In this document: positions 35,273 through 43,856 of the stretch, one piece after another | Layout: the number at the start of each line of letters is the position of its first letter | How positions within the stretch are numbered: position 1 is the first letter of the stretch | NCBI GenBank assembly: GCA_949289295.1 | Contig: CASENM010000016.1 | Location: forward strand, 1-64,000 | Length of the DNA: 64,000 nucleotides | Source: an uncultured Bacteroides sp. | GTDB taxonomy: Bacteria; Bacteroidota; Bacteroidia; Bacteroidales; Bacteroidaceae | Direction of reading: 5' to 3' | The notes under the pieces: generated by a model | Told to the model about the DNA's origin: nothing | The model's input: the letters and a program-made list of their open reading frames with translations, nothing else | Database searches by the model: none | Made by a program: the position numbers and the translations under genes

Positions 35273-35990
35273 GAAACTGATTGATATTCAAGGGGTGATT
35301 TTCGATTACGGAGGTACAATCGACACCAACAGCCGCCATTGGGCGGAAGTGCTCTGGAGCAAATATGAAGAACTGGGCGTACCTGTGGGCAAGGCGGATT
35401 TCCGGGAGGCCTACGTACACGGCGAACGGACTCTGGCCAAGGAGCCGCTGGTAAAACCGGACCATGACTTTCATGATGTGCTCCGCATCAAGACCCGTAT
35501 CCAGACGGATTATCTGGTGGAAGGGGGGAAGCTGGCCCGCGAAGCGGCCGATGCGGAAAACTATGCGGCCCGTATCGCTGACAGCTGTTACCAGTATGTG
35601 CTCGATGTGCTGGAACGGACACGTCCGGTGGTGGAGGCATTGGCCGCACGTTACAAGCTGGTGCTGGTTTCCAACTTCTACGGAAATATCCAGACCATTC
35701 TGAAAGACTTCGGACTGTATGATTTCTTTTCAGACATTGTCGAGTCATCGGTGGTAGGCGTGCGGAAGCCTGATCCGGCCATTTACCGTCTGGGTGTGGA
35801 AGCCATGGGATTTCCGGCCGGAAATGTACTGGTGGTAGGTGATTCGTTCTCGAAAGACGTGGTGCCGGCCAAGAAAGTGGGCTGCAGGGTAGCCTGGCTG
35901 AAAGGCGAAGGCTGGGGCGATGAGGATACGGACGAATCGTTGCCTGACCTCGTGATTACGGATTTGCCGGAATTGTTGTCTTATCTCTAA
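35265..35990 (+). CDS. HAD-family hydrolase
   Basis: 241 aa. Motif I is FDYGGTID: the nucleophilic Asp is present, but the Asp at +2 that acts as general acid in most HAD phosphatases is Gly. Motif II is LVSNF, motif III is the Lys of VRKPDP, and motif IV is VGDSFSKDV. A helical cap (residues 20-110) places it with type I (beta-phosphoglucomutase/haloacid-dehalogenase) proteins. In this operon a phosphatase that removes phosphate from a head-group intermediate would make sense, but the missing +2 Asp makes activity uncertain. It is followed 15 nt later by the sugar symporter gene. Confidence 0.8.
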   Translation: MNKKLIDIQGVIFDYGGTIDTNSRHWAEVLWSKYEELGVPVGKADFREAYVHGERTLAKEPLVKPDHDFHDVLRIKTRIQTDYLVEGGKLAREAADAENYAARIADSCYQYVLDVLERTRPVVEALAARYKLVLVSNFYGNIQTILKDFGLYDFFSDIVESSVVGVRKPDPAIYRLGVEAMGFPAGNVLVVGDSFSKDVVPAKKVGCRVAWLKGEGWGDEDTDESLPDLVITDLPELLSYL

Positions 35991-36005
35991 CCAGCGGAGG
36001 TCCGT

Positions 36006-37208
36006 ATGAAGAAACAGGTAGCCTTGGTCGACAGACAATATGTTCTGCCCTTTGTGTTGTTGACATCCCTCTTTTTCCTGTGGGGGTTCGCCCATGCCAT
36101 ATTGGATGTGCTGAACAAGCATTTTCAGGAATTGCTTGCCATCACCAAAACCCATTCGGCCCTTATCCAGGCCACGATGTATATGGGGTATTTCATTATG
36201 GCACTTCCTGCCGGACTTTTCATCACCCGTTTCGGCTATCGGAAAGGAGTGGTATCCGGCCTGTTGCTTTATGGCATCGGTTCTCTTCTGTTCATTCCCG
36301 GCCAGCACTGGATGTCGTTCAATTTCTTCCTGTTCTCACTGTTCGTAATCGGTTGTGGGCTGGTGTTCCTTGAAACGGCCGCCAATCCGTATGTGACAGA
36401 ACTGGGAGCGAAGGAAACGGCCGCCAGCCGTCTGAACTTCGCGCAGTCGTTCAACGGACTGGGATGCATCTTTGCCCCTATCCTGACCGGACTGCTTCTG
36501 TTCTCCGACGACGGTGAAATGAAATCAGGCAATGTGGCCCTTCCCTATACCGTGATGGGCATCATTGTGCTGCTGGTGGCAATTGTGTTTTCTAGAATCA
36601 GGTTGCCGGAAATCAGGCACGAAGCGGAAGTGGACGATACAGGGCGGAAAGTCGGACTGTGGTCACACCGGCTTTTCGTGTTCGGACTGACTGCCCTGTT
36701 CTTTTATGAAGTTGCCGAAATCTCCATCAACAGTTTCTTCATCAATTATGTAACCGACAAGAACTGGATGAATGCCCGCGACGCTTCCATCATTCTGTCG
36801 TTCGGCGGCCTGGGCCTGTTTATGGTAGGCCGGTTTGCGGGAAGCTGGATCATGAGCCGCGTACGTGCGGAAAGAATGCTTCTGTGGTGCGCTGCCGGTA
36901 CCGTTTCCACTACGCTCATCGTGCTGCTCGACATGGGATATCTGTCGCTGGCCGCCCTGCTGTGCGGTTATGCGTTCGAAGCCATCATGTTCCCTACGAT
37001 TTTCGCCTTGTCGCTGAAGGGGTTGGGAAGCCATACCAAACGGGCTTCATCCTTCCTGATGATGACACCGGTGGGAGGAGCCGTGGGTCCGTTGCTGATG
37101 GGTTGGGTAGGCGACCATTCGGCCATGCACTGGGCTTTTGTCATTCCGCTTGCAGGCTATGCGGTGGTGTGGGTGTTTGCCCGCTATGCGCTTGCTTTCC
37201 GGAAATAG
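36006..37208 (+). CDS. FucP-like sugar:proton symporter (MFS)
   Basis: 400 aa, 12 predicted transmembrane helices. Family marks of the fucose/glucose/galactose (FHS) group: FFLWGFAHAILDVLNKHFQ in helix 1, MYMGYFIMALPAGLFITRFG, and LETAANPYVTELGAKETAASRLNFAQSFNG in pieces near 120-150. Imports a monosaccharide with H+. The neighbouring exported GH65 would release glucose or a similar sugar, which suggests a small uptake unit; the exact sugar is not determinable. The 3' end overlaps the convergent GH65 gene by 68 bp. Confidence 0.85.
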   Translation: MKKQVALVDRQYVLPFVLLTSLFFLWGFAHAILDVLNKHFQELLAITKTHSALIQATMYMGYFIMALPAGLFITRFGYRKGVVSGLLLYGIGSLLFIPGQHWMSFNFFLFSLFVIGCGLVFLETAANPYVTELGAKETAASRLNFAQSFNGLGCIFAPILTGLLLFSDDGEMKSGNVALPYTVMGIIVLLVAIVFSRIRLPEIRHEAEVDDTGRKVGLWSHRLFVFGLTALFFYEVAEISINSFFINYVTDKNWMNARDASIILSFGGLGLFMVGRFAGSWIMSRVRAERMLLWCAAGTVSTTLIVLLDMGYLSLAALLCGYAFEAIMFPTIFALSLKGLGSHTKRASSFLMMTPVGGAVGPLLMGWVGDHSAMHWAFVIPLAGYAVVWVFARYALAFRK

Positions 37209-39246
37209 GTGCGGCCGTGCGGACAAATGTGTCCCGTCCGGGACCGACTCCGGTGACCGTCACCTTTTTCCAGTGGGGAGGCAGGACAGACGGCACTTGT
37301 CTGATTCCTTCTTCCGTAATCTGCAGTCCGCAGAAACCGTTCAATACCGCCTGCAACAAGCCTCCGGCTCCCGTCATGAAATAAGGATTCTGGCTTGCCG
37401 GTGTTTCTGAAAGCACACCGAAAGGAGGCCGCCAGTTGGGCAGATAGCTGCGGCGGAACATTTCGTACGCTTTCCGGGCATCTCCCATGCGGGCATACTG
37501 CACACAGAATATGGCATACGACATCATCGGCCCGTGGTGTGGGTCGATACGTTCCGCATAGTACTCCAGATCGCTCTTCTGCTGTCCGGCATCCGTGATT
37601 TTTCCGAGCGGGTAAGCCAGCAGATTGACATCCGCCTGCTTGATGGTTTCGCCTTGGTAGGTTGCATGTTCACGTGTCACCCCATTCTTGAATTGCAGGA
37701 TTCTCAATCCCCGGCTGATTTCTTCCCACACGTCCGGTACATCTTTCCCGCAGATTTTTCCGGCACGTCCGGCATATTCCAGTACCATTGAGGCCGCGGC
37801 GTTGGTGAACGCATTGTCAGTCACCCCGTTGGCATATTCATCCGCTCCGGTCACTCCGACAATCGAATAGGAACCGTCGGCGTTGCGGACCGAACGGCTT
37901 GTCCAGAACTCCGCGATTTCTTTCAGTAGAGGAAAGCCCTCGTCTCTGAGCCAGTCCGCTTTGCGGGTCACACAGTAATAGTTCCAGCAGGCTATACCCA
38001 CATCTGCTGTAATATGGTGTTCTAACGGACCGGTCAGAGCGAAAGTGGGAGTCGCCTCTTCACCCGAATCGTCGCTTTCCCATGGAAACATCACCCCCCG
38101 ATAGCCGTACGCCATCGCTTTCCGGCGTGCCGCGGCCCGTCTGTCCATGCGATAATCCACCATCGACCGCGCGATGTCCGGATGCAGGAGGAGGAGAGGA
38201 GGGTACATCCAGATTTCCGTATCCCAGAAAATATGACCGTTGTATCCTTGTGACGAGAGTCCCATGGGAGGGATGCTCAGCCTGCTTCCGGCCCGGCAGG
38301 AAGCGTAAAGATTGAAGAGGGCAAAACGGACCAGCCGTTGCGCCTCGTCGTCTCCGTCAATCCGGATGTCGCTCTGCCAAAGTTCGTTCCAGGCCTGTTC
38401 ATGCGCCTGTATCAGCCGGTTCTCCCCCTCATGAACCATATAGACAGCCTGACGTTCGGCTTCATTGTAAGGGTCGAGGAAATCCCGTGAGGAACAGATG
38501 CTTCCCGTCAGCGCAAACCTGTAAGTCTCTCCCCTTTTCAGCGTGGCGGTGAAATACAGTTCGTTTGTCTTTTCATCGAACCGGAGCCTTGTCGTGCCGC
38601 CGGGAGGGAGCAGGAACGTAGAGGCCGAAGCGACATGGCGGAGCTTATGGGCTGACACCGCTTTAGTCTCCAGCAGATGAAGACGGTTCCCATCGGCATC
38701 GAGTTCCCGGTAATAGACAGTTGACTTTCCATAGTCATCCGGCACTTCCATGTATCCGCGCACTTCAAGCCGTATATCCTCCGACGGCTCTACCTGCACT
38801 GAAATCAGTCCCGAATAAGGCAGGTTGCGCAAAGCCCTCACCTCGCAGGATATTAGAGCCTTCCGCATGGCCCTCAGTTCCGTACGGTGTACCGCACGCC
38901 GCATGTTGACCGTCTGCTTCCACGCTTCAATCCGTGTGGTGTCTATAGCTTCACCGTCGATTCTGATTGTCAGTCCGAACGGATTGATTCCCCTCATCAC
39001 TTTGCTTACCGTGCCCGGTGCCGGCGCGTCAAATACATGATTCAATACGACCTGTCCGATCCGGAACGGTTCTTTGTCCGGCAAAAGGCCGATACATCCG
39101 TTTGCCATGGGGGCCGGCGCGTATGGAGCATGAATGTCTGTGGCGGTGAGTTGCCACAAAGAATTGTTTTCCGCTTTCAGAACAATGAATGAAAACAGCA
39201 GGACCAGTGTCAGTCCGATGGTGTTCAGTCGCATAAATCTGTGCAT
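37141..39246 (-). CDS. Exported glycoside hydrolase family 65 enzyme
   Basis: 701 aa. A signal peptide (about residues 1-25, ending VLKA) is followed by a beta-sandwich domain (30-270) and an (alpha/alpha)6 barrel (about 300-640). The GH65 catalytic acid is the Glu in GVTGADEYANGVTDNAFTNA, and the sugar-binding motif FWDTEIWMYPPLL is present. GH65 includes inverting phosphorylases for trehalose, maltose and kojibiose, and hydrolases. A signal peptide argues for a periplasmic hydrolase (alpha-glucosidase type) because free phosphate and sugar-phosphate would be wasted outside. The last 22 codons overlap the symporter gene on the other strand. Confidence 0.85.
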   Translation of the reverse strand: MHRFMRLNTIGLTLVLLFSFIVLKAENNSLWQLTATDIHAPYAPAPMANGCIGLLPDKEPFRIGQVVLNHVFDAPAPGTVSKVMRGINPFGLTIRIDGEAIDTTRIEAWKQTVNMRRAVHRTELRAMRKALISCEVRALRNLPYSGLISVQVEPSEDIRLEVRGYMEVPDDYGKSTVYYRELDADGNRLHLLETKAVSAHKLRHVASASTFLLPPGGTTRLRFDEKTNELYFTATLKRGETYRFALTGSICSSRDFLDPYNEAERQAVYMVHEGENRLIQAHEQAWNELWQSDIRIDGDDEAQRLVRFALFNLYASCRAGSRLSIPPMGLSSQGYNGHIFWDTEIWMYPPLLLLHPDIARSMVDYRMDRRAAARRKAMAYGYRGVMFPWESDDSGEEATPTFALTGPLEHHITADVGIACWNYYCVTRKADWLRDEGFPLLKEIAEFWTSRSVRNADGSYSIVGVTGADEYANGVTDNAFTNAAASMVLEYAGRAGKICGKDVPDVWEEISRGLRILQFKNGVTREHATYQGETIKQADVNLLAYPLGKITDAGQQKSDLEYYAERIDPHHGPMMSYAIFCVQYARMGDARKAYEMFRRSYLPNWRPPFGVLSETPASQNPYFMTGAGGLLQAVLNGFCGLQITEEGIRQVPSVLPPHWKKVTVTGVGPGRDTFVRTAAPISGKQAHSGQTPTPPHSLQAE

Positions 39247-39447
39247 TAGAGTTTGGTCGTTCCAAAGGTAATGAAAAATTTCCGGAGATTGGCGCGTGAA
39301 GTCGGGATTTGTATCTTTTACCGGCAGCCAGGAACCGGAATCCGGTGGCCGTAAAAAAGCGGCAGAGGCTGTCCCGGATTAAAAATGACGTACCTTGTCC
39401 GTCAAAATTGGCACCGAGACACCCCCTGCCGCAATCAAGCTTGTCGA

Positions 39448-40017
39448 TTATTTCAGATTCTCATGATGCGGACATGTTTCAGGGATACATGCTCCATGGC
39501 GGTGAGGTCCGCAAGGTCTGAACCGGTTGTCTTTCCAGTTCCTTCTCGGCTGTTTCCATGCATGAGGGCCGAAGTGGCGCGGAGCCGGTGCAAACACCTT
39601 TTCCAGCTGGCGCGGAGTCAGGATTTTCTTGAACGAGTTGAAATACTTTCTTTTTATGTCAAGCATTTTCTGCTGTCTGTCAAGACGACCTTCCAGTTCA
39701 TTCATGATATCCTTGTCTGTACGGTCTCCTTTCCGTATATTCTCTTTTCTTTCTTCCGCGTTTGTCATGCGGCATTCTCCCATAGCCTCCAGATATTCCT
39801 TGTAAAGTGATGCGAACTTGTCGGCAGTCTTGTCATCCAGCATCAGCTGATTCTGCATCCGTTCCACCTGATTGTCCATCATCTGTTCGGGAGTGGGGCG
39901 TTTGCGCGGTCTTTCTTCCGGGCGGTCGTTGTCGGTCGGACCATTTTGAGCGAATACGTTGCTTCCACCAATCATCAGTGCGAAAGCCAAAGCTAAAAAA
40001 AATCGGTTTGTCTTCAT
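39448..40017 (-). CDS. Spy/CpxP-like periplasmic protein
   Basis: 189 aa with a cleavable signal peptide (MKTNRFFLALAFALMIGGSN to VFAQ). The mature part is Arg/Glu/Gln-rich and helical: TPEQMMDNQVERMQNQLMLD, LYKEYLEAMGECRM, and RLDRQQKMLDIKRKYFNSFK with LTPRQLEKVF. This is the LTxxQ-like pattern of Spy/CpxP/DUF4890 periplasmic chaperone or stress-sensing proteins. The C-terminus is His/Pro/Arg/Cys-rich (GPHRHGACIPETCPHH), which could bind metal. No sigma/anti-sigma pair is next to it. A 201-nt stretch between it and the GH65 start shows no gene. Confidence 0.7.
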   Translation of the reverse strand: MKTNRFFLALAFALMIGGSNVFAQNGPTDNDRPEERPRKRPTPEQMMDNQVERMQNQLMLDDKTADKFASLYKEYLEAMGECRMTNAEERKENIRKGDRTDKDIMNELEGRLDRQQKMLDIKRKYFNSFKKILTPRQLEKVFAPAPRHFGPHAWKQPRRNWKDNRFRPCGPHRHGACIPETCPHHENLK

Positions 40018-40120
40018 TTTGGTAAGTTTTAAAAGTTATTTCTGTCTTTTCGCTGGCCAAGCGTTCTTTTACCCTTTTGACAGCCGGGTGACAGCTTGGT
40101 TTATTCCGTGTAGGAAAATT

Positions 40121-40128
40121 TAACTTTG
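40121..40128 (+). promoter_or_regulatory. Promoter -7 box for the acyl-assembly/lipid operon
   Basis: TAACTTTG is an exact TAnnTTTG match. A TTGG at 40096-40099 lies about 21 nt upstream as a weak -33. It leaves a leader of about 130 nt before the first operon gene at 40267. Confidence 0.55.
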
Positions 40129-40266
40129 GCAGGACAACCTCAGAAGTGAAACTCCGGGAGAAGGTCGGGGAAGGTCTCTTTTAATTGTTCCGTAATTCTA
40201 CAATAATGTTTCATTCGTTAGACAGATTTGTGAAATCTTTCCGAGTTGAATAATTTCGCTGCCATT

Positions 40267-41403
40267 ATGGAAAAAGTGATTGTGAAGGAGGTTCGGACCA
40301 GGCGTGAGATGGACGATTTTGTGAAGTTCGCCGAAAAACTTTATGCCGGTTGTCCGTATAGTGTGCCGGATTTGGAGTCGGATGTACGTGACACCTTTGA
40401 TCCGCGGAAGAATGCCGGACTTGAATTTTCTGAAATCCAACCATTCGTCGCGTATGATGCGGACGGAAATACGGTGGGGCGCATTGCCGGCATCATCAAC
40501 CGCCGCGCCAATGAAAAATGGAACACCCGGAATGTCCGTTTCTGCTTCATTGATTTCATTGATGACAGGGAGGTCTCGTCCGCCTTGCTTCATGCGGTGG
40601 AAAAATGGGGCCGGGAACGTGGCATGGACAGCATACAGGGACCGATGGGAATATTCGACTTCGACAAGGAAGGCATGTTGGTGGAAGATTTCGACCAGAT
40701 GGGGTCCATGATTACCATCTACAATTACCCGTATTATCCGGAACACATGGAGGCGCTCGGATATGAGAAGGAAGTGGACTGGGTGCAGATCCGTATTGAT
40801 GTTCCGGAAACGGTGCCGCCGAAATATGCCCGTGTCTCGCGGTTGTCGAAAGAACTGTTCGGCCTGCACGTGCGGAAACTGACAAGAAAGGATGTGGCGG
40901 ACGGATATGCCCACAAGGTGTTCAGGCTCCTGAACGAGGCGTATTCCCCTCTTTTCGGCTACACGGAGATGTCTGAGCGGCAGATTGACCTCTATGTGAA
41001 GCGTTATATTCCGCTGATCAATCTGGATATGGTGCCGGTCATCGAAAATGAGAAGAACGAGATGGTGGGAGTGGCCATCACGATGGGAAGCCTGTCGGAA
41101 GCGTTGCGGAAGAGCAAGGGACGGCTCCTGCCTTTCGGCTGGTATCATCTGTTGCGGGCGTTGAAGTGGAAACACGAAGACAAGGCCGAGCTGCTTCTGA
41201 TAGCTGTCCGTCCGGATTATCAGGGACTGGGTGTAAACGCACTGTTTTTCGACGATTTGATTCCCGTTTATAACAAGCTTCATTTCAAGTGGGCCGAGAC
41301 CGGTCCCCAGCTGGAAAGCAATCTGAAGGAACTGTCGCAGTGGAAGCCGCTGAATCCCACATTCACAAAAAGAAGACGGTGTTATAGGAAAAGTTTATTA
41401 TAA
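40267..41403 (+). CDS. GNAT-fold N-acyltransferase of the YghO/bacterial ceramide synthase-like family
   Basis: 378 aa from the ATG at 40267. The two-lobed GNAT layout includes YSVPDLESDVRDTFDPRKN near the start, FIDFIDDREVSSALL, MDSIQGPMGIFDFDKEGM, YNYPYYPEHMEALGYEK, and LLIAVRPDYQGLGVNALFF near residue 320 (acyl-CoA/ACP pyrophosphate-loop region). This pattern fits the YghO family, which I recall includes the bacterial ceramide synthase (bCerS) that N-acylates a long-chain base. Bacteroidales make dihydroceramides, so such a role is plausible here, but serine palmitoyltransferase is not in the window. The ketosynthase gene starts 15 nt after its stop, so it heads a long operon. Confidence 0.75.
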   Translation: MEKVIVKEVRTRREMDDFVKFAEKLYAGCPYSVPDLESDVRDTFDPRKNAGLEFSEIQPFVAYDADGNTVGRIAGIINRRANEKWNTRNVRFCFIDFIDDREVSSALLHAVEKWGRERGMDSIQGPMGIFDFDKEGMLVEDFDQMGSMITIYNYPYYPEHMEALGYEKEVDWVQIRIDVPETVPPKYARVSRLSKELFGLHVRKLTRKDVADGYAHKVFRLLNEAYSPLFGYTEMSERQIDLYVKRYIPLINLDMVPVIENEKNEMVGVAITMGSLSEALRKSKGRLLPFGWYHLLRALKWKHEDKAELLLIAVRPDYQGLGVNALFFDDLIPVYNKLHFKWAETGPQLESNLKELSQWKPLNPTFTKRRRCYRKSLL

Positions 41404-41418
41404 AGAGAAGATAAAGTT

Positions 41419-42639
41419 ATGGAAAGAAAAGTAGTGATAACGGGTATGGGCATCTGGTCGTGTCTGGGAACGACGCTCGACGAGGTGCGCGATTCGTTGT
41501 ATTCCGGGAAAAGCGGCATCATATTCAGTCAGGAACGCAAGGATGCCGGTTTCCGTTCGCCATTATGCGCATGCATTCCGCATCCGGACTTGAAGCCGTT
41601 CATTCCGCGTAACCAGAGGCAGTTTATGCCTGAAGAGGCGCAATATGCCTATATGGCTACCCGTGCGGCATTGGAGAGTGCCAGATTGGACGCCGATTAT
41701 ATAGCCGGTCATGAGGTCGGCATCATTTACGGCAACGATTCGGTGGCTGAGGCCACGATGCATGCCCTCGACAAGTTCCGTGACTTCAAGGATACGGCGG
41801 CTTGCGGAAGCGGTGCCATTTTTCAGTCGATGAACTCCACGGTGACGATGAATCTGGCTTGTCTGTTCAAGTTGCGCGGAATCAATCTGACGGCATCCGC
41901 CGCCTGCGCGTCGGGGTCACAGTCCATCGGTCTCGGTGCTTTGCTCATCCGCAACGGTCTGCAGGACTGTGTGGTGTGCGGAGGCGCGCAGGAAGCCAAC
42001 ATGTATAGCGTGGCGGCTTTCGATGGTATCCAGTCGTTTTCGGTGCGTGAGGATGAGCCTGCAAAAGCGAGCCGTCCGTTCGACCGTGACCGCGACGGAC
42101 TGGTGCCGGGAGGCGGTGCGGCTACGGTGATTCTGGAAAGCTATGAGCATGCCGTGAGACGCGGGGCTCCCATTCTGGCGGAAGTGGTGAGCTGGGGATT
42201 CTCCAGCAACGGCGACCATATATCCACTCCGAATGTGGCGGGTCCGGCACGCTCGTTGGAACTGTGTCTGCAGAATGGAGGAGTGGATCCCCGGGACATC
42301 GGCTATATCAATGCCCACGCCACTTCCACCCGTATCGGTGACAGCCGGGAGGCGGAGGCCATCGCCCAAGTGTTCGGCGGTTACCGCGTACCAGTCACTT
42401 CCACGAAAAGCCAGACCGGACACGAGATGTGGATGGCGGGAGCCAGTGAAATCATCTATTCGATGCTGATGATGAAGAACAATTTCATTGCCGGAAACAT
42501 CAACTTCGAGAATCCGGACGAGGATTCGGCCAAGATCAATGTATTGCCTGAAACGAAGGAGGCGCATTTCGACATGTTCCTTTCCAACTCGTTCGGCTTC
42601 GGAGGCACGAACTCCACACTGATTGTGAGGAATCTGTAA
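41419..42639 (+). CDS. Beta-ketoacyl-ACP synthase (type II)
   Basis: 406-aa thiolase-fold condensing enzyme. Active-site Cys163 in TASAACASGSQS, His300 in INAHATST, Lys330 and His335 in STKSQTGHEMWMAGA, and the terminal NSFGFGGTNSTL are all present, so it should be catalytically competent. The usual GAAG after the second His is replaced by MWMAGA, as in polyketide/aryl-polyene-type ketosynthases more than in FabF. It is the only ketosynthase in the operon; no chain-length-factor partner is present. It would elongate an ACP-bound chain for the following dehydratases and reductase. Confidence 0.9.
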   Translation: MERKVVITGMGIWSCLGTTLDEVRDSLYSGKSGIIFSQERKDAGFRSPLCACIPHPDLKPFIPRNQRQFMPEEAQYAYMATRAALESARLDADYIAGHEVGIIYGNDSVAEATMHALDKFRDFKDTAACGSGAIFQSMNSTVTMNLACLFKLRGINLTASAACASGSQSIGLGALLIRNGLQDCVVCGGAQEANMYSVAAFDGIQSFSVREDEPAKASRPFDRDRDGLVPGGGAATVILESYEHAVRRGAPILAEVVSWGFSSNGDHISTPNVAGPARSLELCLQNGGVDPRDIGYINAHATSTRIGDSREAEAIAQVFGGYRVPVTSTKSQTGHEMWMAGASEIIYSMLMMKNNFIAGNINFENPDEDSAKINVLPETKEAHFDMFLSNSFGFGGTNSTLIVRNL

Positions 42640-42654
42640 AGAGTTTCAGTCCTA

Positions 42655-42752
42655 CCACAGATTACACGGATACTGTCTGCGATGTGATATTTGAATTTGA
42701 GACAGCCCTGTGACCTGTAATTTCCTGAAAAGGGAATCCGGTGTAATCCTGG
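42655..42752. repeat. Degenerate inverted repeat in the ketosynthase-ACP gap
   Basis: CCACAGATTACACGGAT (42655-42671) faces ATCCGGTGTAATCCTGG (42736-42752), an imperfect long hairpin in the 170-nt gap inside the operon. The 'accacagattacacggat' wording looks like a common Bacteroides intergenic element. It may tune expression of downstream genes. Confidence 0.5.
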
Positions 42753-42809
42753 CGGCGGGATACATATAATAGTAATTTGATTGTCCAACATTAAAAAACA
42801 TTGTTTATT

Positions 42810-43055
42810 ATGACACGTGAGGAAATAGTAGAGAAAGTCAATTCGTTGTTGTCTGAAGAATTTGAAGTGGAACAGGATGCGTTCGAGCCGGAAGCGAATG
42901 TGAAGGAGACCCTTTCACTCGACAGCCTGAGTCTGGTCGATCTGGTGGCCATTATCCAGCAGACCTATAAGATCAAGATTCCCGTGGCCGACCTGCGTCA
43001 GATCCAGACATTCAACAATCTTTACGATTACATCGAATCGCACCTGCCGGCATGA
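42810..43055 (+). CDS. Acyl carrier protein (operon-specific)
   Basis: 81 aa from the ATG at 42810 (an in-frame TTG at 42801 is less likely). The phosphopantetheine Ser is S39 in LSLDSLSLVDLVAII, set in the usual helix II. The protein is acidic (EVEQDAFEPEANVKE). A dedicated ACP next to a ketosynthase indicates a separate acyl-assembly line rather than housekeeping fatty-acid synthesis. Its stop overlaps the start of the first hotdog gene by 4 bp. Confidence 0.9.
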   Translation: MTREEIVEKVNSLLSEEFEVEQDAFEPEANVKETLSLDSLSLVDLVAIIQQTYKIKIPVADLRQIQTFNNLYDYIESHLPA

Positions 43056-43471
43056 AAGGAACAGAAATCGAACGACTCATTCCGCAACGGTATCCCATCA
43101 TGATGGTGGACGAGCTGCTGGAAGCGGAGGACGGAAAAGCATTGGCCTGCCTTGAGATACGCCCCGACAACTATTTCATGGAAGAGGACGGGAGAATTTC
43201 CGAACTGGGTCTGATAGAGCATATTGCCCAGTCCGCTTCTGCCTTTGCCGGATATAAGGCACTCGGAGAGGGAGCAGAACACCCTCCTGTGGGCTATATC
43301 GGTGAGGTGAAGAAATTCCGTTGTCATTTCCGGCCTCAGGCAGGCGGCCGTCTGCTGACCACTATTACCGTGGTGGCCGATGCGGAAGGAGTCACGCTGA
43401 TTCAGGGGGAAACCCGTCTGGACGGCAAGGTGGCGGCAGAAACCCAAATGAAGATTTTCATCAAACCGTGA
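43052..43471 (+). CDS. Hotdog dehydratase homologue carrying only the catalytic Glu
   Basis: 139-aa FabZ/ApeP-like hotdog protein. RLIPQRYPIMMVDELL matches the FabZ start (PHRYPFLLVDR), with Gln in place of the first His. The central helix has GLIEHIAQSASAFAGY, with Glu56 at the catalytic acid place. The partner HFPG motif 14 residues before is absent (Y41/F42 instead of His). In FabZ-type dimers the His comes from one chain and the acid from the other, so this protein could supply the acid to the next protein, which has the His. Translation is coupled to the ACP gene. Confidence 0.8.
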   Translation: MKGTEIERLIPQRYPIMMVDELLEAEDGKALACLEIRPDNYFMEEDGRISELGLIEHIAQSASAFAGYKALGEGAEHPPVGYIGEVKKFRCHFRPQAGGRLLTTITVVADAEGVTLIQGETRLDGKVAAETQMKIFIKP

Positions 43472-43476
43472 TTATC

Positions 43477-43851
43477 ATGAGGCTCAAAGACAATTATTAT
43501 CAGATTGCGGCTATCCACATGGGCAACGGACAGGGCACGTTCCATCTTCTGCTCAAACCCGATTGCGATGTATATCAGGGACATTTCCCCGGCAATCCCG
43601 TATGCCCCGGAGTGTTTCATATCGGAATGCTCAAGGACTGCGTCAGGACACTTACCGGGAGAGAAGTATTTGTCTCGTCAATCAAGCAATGCAGGCTGAC
43701 ATCTGTCGCTACTCCTGCGGCCTGTCCGGAACTGAAACTGACAGTCAGTCTGCAGCCGGCAGAAGACGGCGGATATGACGTGGCCGCCTCATTGGAAGAT
43801 GAGGAAAGGACCTACATGGAATACCGGGGCCGCATGAGCGTGGAACTGTAA
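43477..43851 (+). CDS. Hotdog dehydratase homologue carrying only the catalytic His
   Basis: 124 aa from the ATG at 43477, 5 nt after the previous stop; the longer open frame upstream only overlaps the preceding gene. VYQGHFPGNPVCPGVFHIG carries the FabA/FabZ catalytic His36, but the acid 14 residues later is Gly50 (FHIGMLKDC instead of the IIEALAQ form). It thus complements the preceding protein, which has the Glu but not the His. It probably works as a heterodimer that dehydrates 3-hydroxyacyl-ACP. ApeI/ApeP-type paired dehydratases of aryl polyene clusters are the closest concept I know. Confidence 0.78.
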   Translation: MRLKDNYYQIAAIHMGNGQGTFHLLLKPDCDVYQGHFPGNPVCPGVFHIGMLKDCVRTLTGREVFVSSIKQCRLTSVATPAACPELKLTVSLQPAEDGGYDVAASLEDEERTYMEYRGRMSVEL

Positions 43852-43856
43852 CGGAG

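Noticed and set aside
37141-37208. Frameshift or assembly error causing the GH65/symporter overlap
   Set aside because: Both frames read cleanly to their stops with intact domains; nothing in the sequence points to an error.
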